A program made the translations under genes and the position numbers. A stretch of DNA of 25,952 bases. Origin: Paramacrobiotus richtersi. Its lineage: Eukaryota; Tardigrada; Eutardigrada; Parachela; Macrobiotidae. The stretch spans positions 1 to 25,952 of the forward strand of contig JAQGAU010000595.1 in the NCBI GenBank assembly GCA_034698045.1, in the 5' to 3' direction. The notes beneath the pieces were generated by a model. That model had not been told where the DNA came from. It saw nothing but the letters and a program-made list of their open reading frames with translations, and did no database searches. Positions 10,494 to 21,979 of this stretch are shown here, piece by piece (position 1 is the first letter of the stretch; the number at the start of each line of letters is the position of its first letter).

Positions 10494-12838
10494 ATGTGGC
10501 GCAAAATATTCTTACTAATTCCCTTGCTATATGCATCGCGAACTGCATCCTTTTCGGCTGTCAAACTCACTACTGCGACACCAGAAACCACGACCCAGGA
10601 TGTAAATCTAGATACTGAAATATCGGTGGATATTTCCCACTTGTTTGTTTCCACGGAATCTGTCATACCGCCATCTCTCAATGCAAACCAGGATTTTGCG
10701 CGTAATATTACTGAGCGTCTATATATCGTTTTTGACAGTAGTTCTACCTTTTAATTGCATGTCTTGCAGCTTCCGTTGGCAGAGAAGCTCGCTCCATTTC
10801 CGGTTCATATGAATTTGGACATCTCGGACCCCTTCTTCAGACAGTGCTGCAACTGGCTGCCTTGCCGGCAGTTCCTCCAGACCCAGGCCGACAAACCGAT
10901 GCTGACCAAGCCACCACACAATCACCGTTAGCGGCGTTATTGCCACTATTGCGTAAGCTGCCTAGCGATCCCCTTCGAGATAAACTGATGATTTCTTTTA
11001 CAAACTATAATCAAAGTAACATACAAACTACAGTCAATGTAGACACAAGATAGTATAATGTATGCTGTATACACCCTTGCGTTTGATTTAAAAAAATAGT
11101 TCAGTAACTTTTTTTGAGTTATGTTTATTCACAGAGTTACCTCATAATCGTAGGTACATAACTACCGTCCTTATCAGGTTCTATAAATGGTGTATACACA
11201 TCATGCATATTGAGTAAAAGCCGCATGAAATTTATGACAAGCAGCGTATAAAATTACTTACGCTCGAAATAAGAAATAATCTATTTAACAAGTTTCAACT
11301 GCATACTCTATTTGTTTGGTGAATTTTGAGTCTCTTTTGCAGTTAATGGGCTCATCGGCACCGGTGGAAGCGGCGGAAGTCGCAGTATGCCCAGTATCGA
11401 AAGTCCAGAAAGTGTGGAGACTAGAAGCCGCCCAGCCAGTATCGTTGTACCCACCGCACCCGTACCCGTACCGGATTTAACGGCCCCAACCCTTGGTAAT
11501 TTGGTGGCCATTGACGAGGCTCGGATAGATCCAAATTCACCAAAGCACACCGATCCGGGATTAAGAGTTGAATGGAAACAAAACTTTGATTCCGTTGTGA
11601 ACTGCAGTGTTCCTCGCAACAGAAGCGCAGTCTGCAACGATGTAAGATAATTAATAGAATTTATAATTTCCACGCGAGATGCTGAACCCGCGTAAACTGT
11701 ATTCTACGAACCAGTAAAAATATGAAAAGACATATGACTTAACTGCCGTAGCAATTTTTAGCAAAAGCATTGTTAAATGACCTTGTAATTAAAGGGTATA
11801 AAAATATATATCAATTTAAATTTTAAAAAAATATAAAAATAATATAAGTTATTTTTGAGAGCTACCAGTGGTATGTGTACTATATTACAACCAGTGTGAA
11901 ATATTTTGCGTATGCATTAATGTTCGCTATTTTTTATTGCAACAGTTGCCAGTCACTCGGATTCTTTCGTTAAAGAAATCGATCCTTGTTATAAAGGACA
12001 GGAATATTTACCGCGTTAAACCAAATGGTCAACCTATCGATATGATCCCAATCGCTCTTGACAGACGCGTCGATGATATCACGGCCACAGTGACCATCGA
12101 GGGAAATCAGTTTGTTTTTCAAGTGCGTATCAGTCCGATAATTCTTGGCTCTGCCATTCTTCCTTCCGAAATCAATCTTTGTTAGGGTGGAAGATATACC
12201 AAGTACGACAAGAACTTCAACCCATCCTCGGGAAAATACCCAAGGTTAGTATCCGATGGATTTCCTGGCGTCCCAATCCCGGTCCATGGTGCATTCCAGT
12301 TAAATAACCATACTTATGTTTTTATTTCCGGTAAGCATGCCTCTTCCGTATCACATGCCGACAACGTTGATTTCGTACAATGTTTTCCCACAATAGGCAC
12401 CAAATATGTCTATTTTCAACCCCAAGCAAATCCGAACGTTGATCCCCGATACAGTCCACAGTATTTGGAGAATGTGCCTGGTGCACCACCTACCGTGGAT
12501 AGTGTTTTTACAGTTAAAAACAAGCGGTAAAAGATGACGGTCTTTTCCCTAATGGCTTACCTTAGAAATGACCTGTATTTTTCTCCAGGTATTTGCATAG
12601 ACGAGGCGTGATTTACGAAATGTCGCCAGAACAGATGAAGGTTCGCCTAATAGCTTTAACTCCGCAAAATAGCATTATAAGATTATATCATCATTCTACA
12701 TTTTTTATATAGGTGGAGCGTGAATTTCCGGTTTATAGCTCTACAAAGCATGGCTGGTTGAAATGTCCCGACCTTTTCCCCCCAGAATGTGGTGGTTCTA
12801 GCCGGCATGACCTTCTTACTGCCACCGAAATACCCTGA
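10494..12838 (+). CDS. HPX2: secreted hemopexin-like propeller protein, eight exons
   Basis: Proposed join: 10494-10701, 10770-10952, 11343-11641, 11946-12122, 12186-12330, 12397-12526, 12589-12640, 12713-12838; 439 residues, all GT-AG. A signal peptide (MWRKIFLLIPLLYAS...) leads into a Thr-rich region, a possible convertase site (GREAR), a Leu-rich segment (LAALLPLLR) and a Gly-rich patch (GTGGSGGS). The Cys pair is C218 and C228. Blades show ILVIKDRNIYRVKPNGQPID (1), ITATVTIEGNQFVFQ/GGRYTKYD (2), VHGAFQLNNHTYVFISG/TKYVYFQP (3) and VDSVFTVKNKR/YLHRRGVIYEM (4). The C-terminus has GWLKC (C416) and C424. This copy gives the clearest match to the hemopexin blade pattern and has the same exon lengths as HPX1 for blade exons 177, 130 and 52. 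ATG choice: the first Met followed directly by a hydrophobic core. Confidence 0.8.
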
Positions 12839-13402
12839 GCCGAGTTAAATAACTGTACAGTTTCGCAAACTGTGATAGCCTCCACATCCTGATACCGTGG
12901 CGGTTTTAAACTTCTCAAAGGTTTGGATCTGTCAAATCCGTTGTGTAGATAGCACGAAAGGTGTACATGTAATTAATACGCGTTTTGTTTCGTGCCGTTC
13001 GTCGCATCGTTGATGTACATGTACATGCTTTACACCGAATGCACGATTAGTGGTCTTCGGACGTAATCACTGTCATGCATATCATGAGCAGATCTGGATC
13101 AATGTTTCGTTCACTCTCACTGTTTCACTTCCAAGTTTAAACTATTGTTATGTACATTAGCATTGGCCAACATGACGCGAAAACAATCAAAACTTCGACA
13201 TGGCTCGAAAAAGCTAAAGATGAAAAATATGTTATCACTGCTCCACACCCGCGCAACATAAAGATTGTCCTTGATTAATTAATTGCATAGGTTCACGGGT
13301 CATTATAATTCACATTTATTTCGTAGTCTATATAAAATTGCAACGGAAAGTATCTTCATAACTCGAGCCGTTAATACTGTTTGTTCCTACGATCGATATC
13401 TG
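12839..13402. other. Intergenic between HPX2 and HPX3
   Basis: No exon supported. Short palindromic words built from gtacatgtac occur at about 12962 and 13013-13026, and again near 14714. Confidence 0.35.
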
Positions 13403-13410
13403 TATAAATA
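13403..13410 (+). promoter_or_regulatory. Probable TATA box of HPX3
   Basis: TATAAATA followed by aatt, the same TATAAATAAAT-type word as ahead of HPX2. The HPX3 start is about 230 bp downstream. Confidence 0.4.
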
Positions 13411-13642
13411 AATTACTAACGATCACATTACTACTCTGTTTCGTTCCTAGACAATATTATGGTCAGTTTGTATTTCCGACTGGTTTATTTACGACAACCA
13501 CCAACAAGAGTGGTCAGTGGTATATTATTTGCGAACACCCATGAGAGAAAATGCTGCTACCTGCAGAACTTGGCACTGTTAGGGCATCGACAGCGACGAT
13601 GTCTCTATGCTTCTAAAACATACAGCCGGACATTTCCCAGCT

Positions 13643-15508
13643 ATGGGATTCATTACGGACTTCTTTCCTGTTATCAACTGCTATATCATGGTTTTACTGT
13701 GTGATGCAGCAAGTTCTGGACTGCCTATGCAACGATTAGCGCATCATACACACATTAATCTGGAGGAAACTGATTATTTTTTGAGCCATTTGTTTGGTCA
13801 TCAAGGCGCAAGTTTCCAGGCCGAACCATATGAAAAGCATTTTGACCAATCGGGAACAACCTGGATAATCAAACAATACAACCACCATCAAGATTTTCCG
13901 GCCGGAAAACGGAGGCTCGATGCACGCAGAACACCAAATCCTTTAAAGGAACTGGTTATCGAATTCGTGAACGAAACGAGCGGGGACATTGAAGGTGGCA
14001 TTCGAAACACTGACCAACTGCAACGGAAGAGTAACAGTACAACAAGGTCCACGCATACGAAAACGAAATGTCAGATGCCGGCCTGTAGCAACATCCAGGT
14101 AAAGAGAATTCAAAATGGATGCCGTAATGCAAAACTGTGCACGTAAAAAAATTCCGCAACTATCATATACAGAATCGGAGTTTCGACAAATTGTTATCAC
14201 TCAACGGACCAGTGGTTGCAATCCGAAATAAAGAAGTCTTCAAAATTGGTACCAACGGCGTTCCCTATGCTTCCACATCGAATAAGTGGGAGCCTTTTCT
14301 AGAGCGGATAACTGCAACTTTATTCATGCGCGGCTCATATTATATATTTCAGGTACAAAAATAATCGACATCTCGAGCGACATGTTGACGTTCGTTCTGT
14401 ATATAATTATGCTGCTGATGGATGATAGGTAGTTTCGAGCAGTCAAGATATCTGAACCTCTAGCAGCTTTTCGCTCACATAAGCGGAGGTCATAGTATAG
14501 TGTCTTTATTCGTTTCGCGAAAACCTGAAAATTCACCCGTCTGCAGGATGATATGTATTACAAATATACGCCTGATTTCCGACCTGCGTACCTTAATCAG
14601 CCAAGACTGGTACGGAAAGGATTTCCAGGCGTACGGACACCAGTGGAAGGAGCGTTTCAGCTGGATAATGACACATTTGTGTTCATATCAGGAAAGGTTT
14701 GATTAGGTAGTTTCGTACATGTACAGCAATTCACACATAAAAGTGGCAACTCGGAGAGATTTAATGCTACGGATGCAGAGTCTATTAGCAATATATTACA
14801 CCGTAGTATTATTTTAAAAAGCGCACCGGAAGCCCTTTAATGTTCGGACCTTCTTTAACTAGCAGGATCGGAATTTGTGTTGTACCAACCGGATGCCGCT
14901 CAACCTGTGAATCCGCAGTTCAGTCGTATTCCCTTGCAAAACATTCCGCTGGCTCCGGCAAAAATCGACAGCATTTTCTCAACAAGCGAAGCAACGTACG
15001 TACTGTATACCGTAGATTCTTATTCCATCGAACTGCAACGTTCATTTGACCATACGACATTCTGCATCCAGGTTTATGTATGCCGGAAACAAGGTATACG
15101 AACTTCCGCATGGAGAACTGCGGGTCAGTATTTGCTGTTATTAACAATCAGCACGAACAGTCTGTGAATTCAGTTCCCGATCTGGACAAATAACACATTA
15201 CATGACATTAATCATGACATTACTTGACATGACAAAAAAACATTCGACGAGGCAGCACCCGACGCTATTCGGCTCTCTAATGTAACGACAAAAATTAATA
15301 AGATACGCCGTATGAAGTTCTATAAGAGTAACATCACTGTCATTTGCATTTATACATACTATTGCACAACGCATGATATTGTATATTTTAACTGTACGGT
15401 GCCAACTTCCTTTGTTAGGTTAGAAGAGTACTTCCCTTGCACGCATCCAGAGGAAACTCATGGCTCAAATGTGAGGGGTTTGAACTAGACCGCGAGTGTG
15501 TTCCCTGA
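13643..15508 (+). CDS. HPX3: divergent hemopexin-like paralogue with an unusual splice donor
   Basis: Proposed join: 13643-14098, 14173-14352, 14547-14691, 14866-14995, 15072-15123, 15419-15508; 350 residues. The signal peptide (MGFITDFFPVINCYIMVLLC) and the whole N-terminal region lie in one 456-nt exon. That region lacks the Pro/Gly-rich linker of its relatives and has a basic cluster, GKRRLDARR, a possible convertase site. Cys pairs are C143/C148 before the blades and C339 (SWLKC)/C348 after. Blades include VVAIRNKEVFKI (1), YYIFQ/DDMYYKYTP (2), VEGAFQLDNDTFVFISG/SEFVLYQP (3) and IDSIFSTSEA/TFMYAGNKVYEL (4). Exons of 145, 130 and 52 nt match HPX2 exactly. The third intron would begin with GA rather than GT (14692); no in-frame GT donor is nearby. 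Either a GA-AG intron, a damaged donor, or a sequence error. If the donor is dead the gene may be a recent pseudogene, though the rest is intact. Confidence 0.65.
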
Positions 15509-16564
15509 ATCCAAAGAACTGCACTATGCCATCCAAAACAAAGAATAATCAAACAAGATGCTTGGTATGAAAGCAACACCAATACCTGGTTTCATCCAGT
15601 TTTTTACACTGTTAAGATTTTTGCTGTTTGTTAAATATGGTACTGACAGCGGTCCGAGAGGTCGCCATAAAGCGAACCCTTATTGAAAAGAATGCACGAA
15701 CGAATGCAAATTATGATCACACGAAACGGAATTATAAACTTAATACAATTAAATAAGAACGTCAATAAATCTGTAAGCATAGGAAGGAAGTTGACCTTTG
15801 CAGGATCTTGGGATCGTTGGTCACGTAGTGCACCTCGTTCGAACGTATGTGCAGAGGAGACTTTTTGTCAATAGAAGCGATATATTTTATTGGTGCGAAA
15901 TACACTCGTTGTTGTCTTCTTCCTTATGCTTTCCAAGTTGATATTTTCGTGAAAACGCAGCATAAATATTTATTTGAAGACGCGGTGGACAAGTGCATTG
16001 TACATGTATGCTTTCGACATCGAAAAACCAGCATCTTTGGACACTGCCGAAGCTTTATATAACTCTGTTTAATGTAACCGCGTGGCTTTTTGCGCATTCG
16101 ATCTCCGTTTAAGTTCCACAGGTGACAGGAGAATCACGTCCTGTAACCGGCGAACCTCCGGCTGATGAACTAGACACAGCAAAATGCATATGGTGGCGCA
16201 AATCTCTCAGTATAAACGTTAACGGATATACCAACAACACCGCTACAGTCCTTATATGTATTACCGAACTGCGTACACGAACAGTTTGGAGTGATACAAC
16301 TGAAATTCTTGCAACAGTAGCGCCGCGTTAGCACAAAGCCTTCGCTAACAACGTCGTGCCGAGAAAACTGCTAGCTGACATGTTTGGACGGTTTTCAACT
16401 AAAATTGTCAACGTATCTAGATATCACATGGAGAACCTGCGATAGGTAACTTGTCGTTTCATATGTGCTTTTCGAGTACCACTTGGAAAACTGCATTACC
16501 ATGATCCAAGACTTCCGGAATATGCAAATTCCAGTTACGTTCGGATTAGATCATCGATATCGAG
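15509..16564. other. Intergenic between HPX3 and HPX4; possible orphan exons
   Basis: About 1 kb without a recognised gene. Two short stretches look exon-like: 15803-15844 (acceptor tttgcag, donor gtatgt) and 16122-16331 (acceptor ttccacag, ends in TAG), and their reading phases would be compatible. The predicted peptide (ESRPVTGEPPADELD...) matches nothing I know and has no start or signal peptide. A TATATAA at 16056-16062 could serve HPX4 only if its 5' leader is long or spliced. Confidence 0.15.
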
Positions 16565-19073
16565 ATGGCGTTCCTGGGACGTGCAAGTTCTCTAGCCGTC
16601 CTGCTGACCTTTCTGACACTTACTAATCCATTTCCGGGATTGGCACTCCCGACTGTCCAGCGGAACAAGGCCATTGTTCCTCCGCCTTTCCACGACGACA
16701 TTACGGTGGAGGCTAAGCTAAATCGCGTTTGTGAGTACACGACATTTTTAAAGGAATCTCAAGACTGTGATTAGTGCGAACTGAATAGTAGTGAATTGTG
16801 GTTACAACGGGTGCATTTATTTTAATGTTGGCAAGCTCACCATAGTTAAATTATAATGAATCAGATTTCTTACAGCATTTTATTCGGCATTATTGCATGG
16901 TCCTGATTTTTATGCTGGTTCATCATACATTTTATTGTTATTACCAGGCGTGATATTGCTGTTTTATCCTTATGCACAATTGTGTAGTGCACGCGGTTAT
17001 TATTATCAAAAAAAGTTGCTTCATTAACATAATGACGTTATTTTATTTACGGTACATTCAACATTTGTGCCAGCGAATTCAGACAAGGATAAAAAACATC
17101 TTCAGTGTATCTTATTTCGAAGACGAGGACGTCAAACGTCACCAATTCCGCGCAAAAAGAGATGTCGGAAGCTACGAAGCCGGCCGTTTATACAGCTTGG
17201 TGAATTTGCTTTTATCTCTTCTGGCTGCTCTCCAGTCACAACAAGCTGCAACTACGACTGCTTTTCCCACCGAACCACTTCCAGACGGAGAGACCCCGTC
17301 TCCAACACCTCCAACGCCTCCTACCCCTGCTCCTTCCGGTGGCTTAGATCCACTGGTGTTAGCCCAGATTCTTGCACGTATGTCAATTATCGCGCAGAAA
17401 CATAAATTTTGACAGAGCGGTACCGTTGCCAGTATGTATGCAATCTTCATAAAACTGAGTCACTAGAAGCCGAAATGTCGTAGACAAACCAAACGATCTA
17501 ACGCATAAGTACATTTAAGCGGGTTAACGCTACTGTTATGGTACATTCGAGTTTTTCTCAATAATTGTTACGCACATAATTTTCAGTGGCCGGTGGTTTC
17601 GGTGGTGGCGGTTACCGCAGTGATGATGCCAGTGAATTGGCTGTTGGATATAACCACATGAGCGAAGAATCAACAAAATGCTCGGATGCCGGAACACTAT
17701 GCCATCCAGAAGTACTTATTGTTACTATTATGTAGTCAAATTACAAACAAATACTCGTTATGCCAAGTATACACTGTATGGTGCCACACAGTTCGGGCGT
17801 TAACGTTAATGCCAATATTAAAAGATGGATGAAAAATGCTCGAACTGCTTTTCAGACAAAGATATTAAATCTGATTCCTTTTCCGGACCATATAATAGCG
17901 CTGGGGAAAACCAAAACATTCCGGATTGGTTTACGCGGCAAAGTTTTGGATGTTGTCGGTACTCCTCGGGAGGAAACCTTCAGAAGTCTCAACGGAACGC
18001 CGACAGCGGCACTACGCGTAGCTAATCTCCATTATATCTTCTATGCAAGTACAAATATTGTCCCATTAATATAATATTGTAACGTTTGCGACTGTTCAGA
18101 AGTCAGAACTGTGTTCTTATATATAGCCAAAAGCAGAAACTTACTCTTGTTCAGAACGGCATAAAAAGTAAAATTAATATAAGGACAGCCTACAAAGAAA
18201 CCTGAAAAGCGGGTTAATGTCAAAAAATACATCTAACCCAAGCTTGCTTTGCAGGGAAAAAACGTATCATTGCTGAACAACGAATCTGCGATACTTGCCC
18301 AGTCAACTCCAACTGAGAGCGTCTTTTTCAAAGTGACACAACCTATCCGTGGGGCTTTCAGATTTAATGACCACACCCTGACGCTGTTCCTCGGTACCTA
18401 TAATAATTACCTGCATAAAACCTATTGGTATAACGATAAAGTTAGATTCAGAGAACTGTCATTCTGCTGCCAGTATGACATTGTAATTTGTGATTTGTAT
18501 GTTCATATCTTCGTTGCTTTCAGACCGGCACTTTGTTTTTTATCAACCGTTAGCCAATCCACCCGTGGATCCTAGATTTAGTCCTCAGCCAATTCACATT
18601 ATCCCGGGTGGACCTGATGACATAGACGGAGCAACGGAGATTAACAATACAAAGTGAGCGTTAATATTATGAATCTCTTGCTTGCTGTCACAATGCTGTG
18701 TAATATGATTAATACTTAACTGCACACATGGCAGTTTTCAGCGGTTAGAATTACTAGTTATAAATGAAGAACTGCGTTAATTTAATAATATACTTATTTG
18801 CCGAAGTAAACGGGAAGGTTTTGTATACGTAGGTACCTATATCGTGCTGGATGGCTGTACGAAATCGCGGCTGATGAAATGCAGGTAAAGCAATGTTCTT
18901 TGTAGTAACAGACTGGGGAACTTGGAAAAACAATTTCACTATTTTTACGGGTAGAAACTACCCTAACGATGTTTCAGGTGAAAAACAAATTTCCGTTGCG
19001 AAAGACTCTGGTTAATGGATCCGGATTTGTCAACTGCGTCGGATACCAACCATGCAAGCTGGACAGATTGTGA
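16565..19073 (+). CDS. HPX4: secreted hemopexin-like propeller protein, eight exons, one GC-AG intron
   Basis: Proposed join: 16565-16730, 17123-17377, 17587-17711, 17856-18044, 18255-18393, 18524-18653, 18833-18884, 18978-19073; 383 residues. A long signal peptide (MAFLGRASSLAVLLTFLTLT...) precedes FRAKRDVG, a furin-type RxKR site, then a Leu-rich segment (LVNLLLSLLAAL), a Thr/Pro-rich run, LVLAQILA and a Gly-rich patch. Cys pairs are C172/C179 and C372/C378. Blades include IIALGKTKTFRIG (1), LHYIFY/GKNVSLL (2), IRGAFRFNDHTLTLFLG/RHFVFYQP (3) and IDGATEINNTK/YLYRAGWLYEI (4). The C-terminal WLKC is replaced by FVNC. The exon 2 start (acceptor cgaag ending 17122) was chosen because it keeps the phase-1 junction seen in paralogues; it is the least certain join. 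Intron 4 starts with gcaagt, a typical GC-AG donor, and the GT two bases further would break the frame. Confidence 0.72.
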
Positions 19074-19756
19074 AAATTTCTTCTTCGGGAATTTGAATCA
19101 TTATGAGGCAAAATTTCCGGATTCTACCATTTTTTTCGTCGGTTTAATACATACAGAAATGTTCGTGCTGTGATATTAAATTTTGAGGAAAGTCAGATTT
19201 TGTATGCAAAGTGCATGAAGTTTGGTATGCGCTCCGTGCATGTCTAAAAGCCTTGCCTTTGCATAAACAGTGCCTGTAATCAAACTGCCCGCACAGCTGT
19301 AGTTCTCTGAAAGATGATGAATAATGTTTTAAGCAGTCCGTTCTGTAATGTGGAAGACCCTTTAACAACTGTCGCCAATGGGATGAAAGTTCGCTCGTTT
19401 ATAATTAGGCGATAACCAGTTCTTGATATAGTTAAATTAAGCCTTATGGGAAAGGATATGGTTGCGAATGGTACTGCACAATCAGCCATTTACAATCACT
19501 CTTCCACAATTTCTCTAAAAAGGTGCATCCTACGACAGCAGCACAAAGGTCACACAAATATTAAGCGATGTTGAAACACAGTGAAATCATCACAATTTGT
19601 AACGGAATAAAAAAGTAATTTTTCGTAATAATGTAGTAAAGATCACGTAGCTGATATTCACAACCTCAGAAGAATAACAACTATGTAACTATGCATGGAA
19701 AGTCCAAAGCACTGAAACTCTATGTGTTTATGACCAATATGGAGTCAGTTATTTCA
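19074..19756. other. Convergent intergenic region between HPX4 and HPXm
   Basis: The 3' ends of HPX4 (plus) and HPXm (minus) face each other here. An AATAAA at about 19607 could end HPX4 transcripts. I looked for hemopexin-like blade remnants of HPXm on the minus strand and saw none. Confidence 0.3.
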
Positions 19757-21046
19757 TCAGCCCATTTCCATCGGTGGCTCCGCGCCTCCGCCTCCACCTG
19801 CAGCAGCTGGACTTAACAATGGAATCAAAAGGGCGAGTAACTGCGAAAACAATCAAAACATAATTTCAAAGAGAAGTTTCATTTGACTGGCCGCTATGCA
19901 GGTTTTACTTGTTCCATCTGAGCAGTGGAAGCGGCGCTTCCGCCAGCCGCTTCGCCACTTGGAGGCTCAGGAGGACTGGCCCCTCCTTCGGCTTCTGGTG
20001 GGCTAGCTGCTCCAGATCGCTGTAGACCTTTCCTTGTAGCTGAAAGGGAAAAAATTAGCTTCTTTCAACAGACTATCTCGGCAACTGGGCGGAATATCCT
20101 TGGCACAAGCTATGTACAAAATAACACGAAATAATCCTTAATTATGTGTATGTCATACGTCTGTGCCTGGCTTGCCGATACCAAAATATTATATCAGTAC
20201 ACTGCGCCAATACTATAACTGCAGTAAATAAAATTATCACGCAGTAAATCAAATATCACATTCGGCGTGGTGCACGGACAATATCGGAGCAACCTACGCA
20301 AAAAATCCTTCGGGTTGATATCCAACGATCCGGCATTTCCTGTTCCATTTGCTTGTCGTTCCTACGGTCAGAATGTAACTTGCTTCTAGCAAACACGCAG
20401 ACTTTCGATATATATACACCTTACCATAGATGAGCATGGTTTTTTCTGAGATATGCAGTAACGTATAAACCATGTATGTAGTCTGAGAAGCAGCAGAATC
20501 ATTATTATGTGAAATAACTGCTAGGGTTTTGGATCGAAATTTGAACAACGAAGTAAACGTTGATGCGCCAGAGAGAAAAGCATAATATCAGCTACTGCTA
20601 TTACTTGTAAGATTCAGCTACTGTTATCAGTTGTAAGATTGTTTCAATACTGGTAGAGGTACCGGTACCGTCGGCCAGCAAAAAATGGCTGCGTATTTTT
20701 TTGCTCCAAAACAAATGACGTCTTTGATTTCATAATAAATATACAAAATATAAATTTTGCCACTTAGTCTCCGGTTGGCAAAGAAGGGTACTTCTGTAGT
20801 TAACCATGGCACATTTATTTTGTTGATACTGATATGAATTATGGTATGAACACCTTATGGCGAAAAATTGAATTTGTTTTACTCTGCTACAGTACAATGT
20901 GGAAACCATGAACTTACTGTTCGCAAGATAATGGCCTCCCTTAGGGATGCATCCACAATATCATGGTGGATCAGACAGCTTAGTACCAGAATAAAAGCTG
21001 CAATCCGAGTCAGCGCTGAACACCGGAAGCTCATGATCATGGCCAT
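19757..21046 (-). CDS. HPXm: small secreted protein resembling the HPX front half, no propeller
   Basis: Proposed minus-strand join: 21046-20918, 20482-20425, 20039-19909, 19840-19757; 133 residues, all GT-AG, phases closed. Exon 1 encodes a signal peptide with core RIAAFILVLSCLI and ends at a consensus donor (gtaagt). Exon 2 follows a strong acceptor (ctgcttctcag). Exon 3 is rich in Pro, Gly, Ala, Glu and Ser. Exon 4 reads LLALLIPLLSPAAAGGGGG and stops at TGA after MEMG. The Leu-rich segment followed by Gly matches the LLPLL-then-Gly arrangement in HPX1, HPX2 and HPX5. The first two intron phases (0 then 1, leading to the Pro-rich exon) are the same as in HPX1. It may be an inverted, truncated copy that became a separate gene, or a convergent low-complexity protein. 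No Cys pair or blade is present. It has not been recognised as any known family. Confidence 0.5.
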
Positions 21047-21979
21047 CTCTGAGTCTTTGAATTATGGACAGCGCCGCGCTCGGGATGTCCCACTCCGGCC
21101 AACGTGAAAAACATACGCGGACAAAATTTAACCTTCAATCCTAAGAACGTCGCTTACTTCCTCAATGACTCTGCTTCGCTGAAACGCTTAAGCAAACGCA
21201 CGCATAATTTTAAGTATGCGACGTAGAACTGCTTAATTATCAAAAAAAGCACGGATGTGCCTAAACGAAAGTTTGCGTTCAATACTTCTGTTAAACTGCT
21301 GGTGCTCGCGTTTTTTTATTGGAAAAAACTTTTATTGACATCTATTCGATTGGAATCTAAGATCGAATTACTATTTGAAAATTCGCTGATTTTCTAAGCT
21401 AAAGGGAGAAGATTGCAGTTTTGATCGCTATATCAAAACATATAATTCGAAACACACCAAAAGTTAATGTATTTCTACATGTCTGAAACACAAAACTGAC
21501 CACATGATCTTACCGGTACCGGAACATTAAAACTGAAATAAAGATTCTGAACTAGACTTACTAGCATTCACAATTATCAAGATAATTTTTAACATATAAT
21601 TCGAATGTGTGTACAGCTTTAAAGTAGACTGGGAGGAACCTGTAGAAGTATAATTACTGCGTAGACCGCAAGGTTTATGCTTTAACGGCTGCTGTTTTAA
21701 TGTTTATAACCTTTGCATACATATTGGTGTGTTGAATTCGGTAAGGTCATGCTTTCACATGTTTAGTTTTACGGGTGTAAAATATCGCTTCTCTGCGAAC
21801 CAGTTTGTCAGCGAAGTGGAAGTTTCATCAGTTCTGATGTATCGTCAGCATTTTTCACTTTTTTCGGCTTTTGCGTTAAATGCCATAGATCTGCTGATAG
21901 CAGCGCTGTCAATGCTGACAGCAAGGTATTGGCCAGTTCTGATTATCATTAGCTTAATTAACCCATTTCATCACCAAAA
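21047..21979. other. Divergent intergenic region between HPXm and HPX5
   Basis: Should contain promoters for both flanking genes. No clear TATA box was identified. A 95-codon open stretch (21729-22016) overlaps the HPX5 start in another frame, lacks an ATG and is not called. Confidence 0.3.

Noticed and set aside
19925-20134. Plus-strand Pro/Gly/Ala-rich open frame
   Set aside because: It is the complement of the HPXm Pro-rich exon; the minus strand has proper acceptor and donor sites and links to a signal exon.
20868-21107. Plus-strand 79-codon open frame
   Set aside because: It lies opposite the HPXm signal-peptide exon, which has a Met start, hydrophobic core and consensus donor; the plus frame is likely its shadow.
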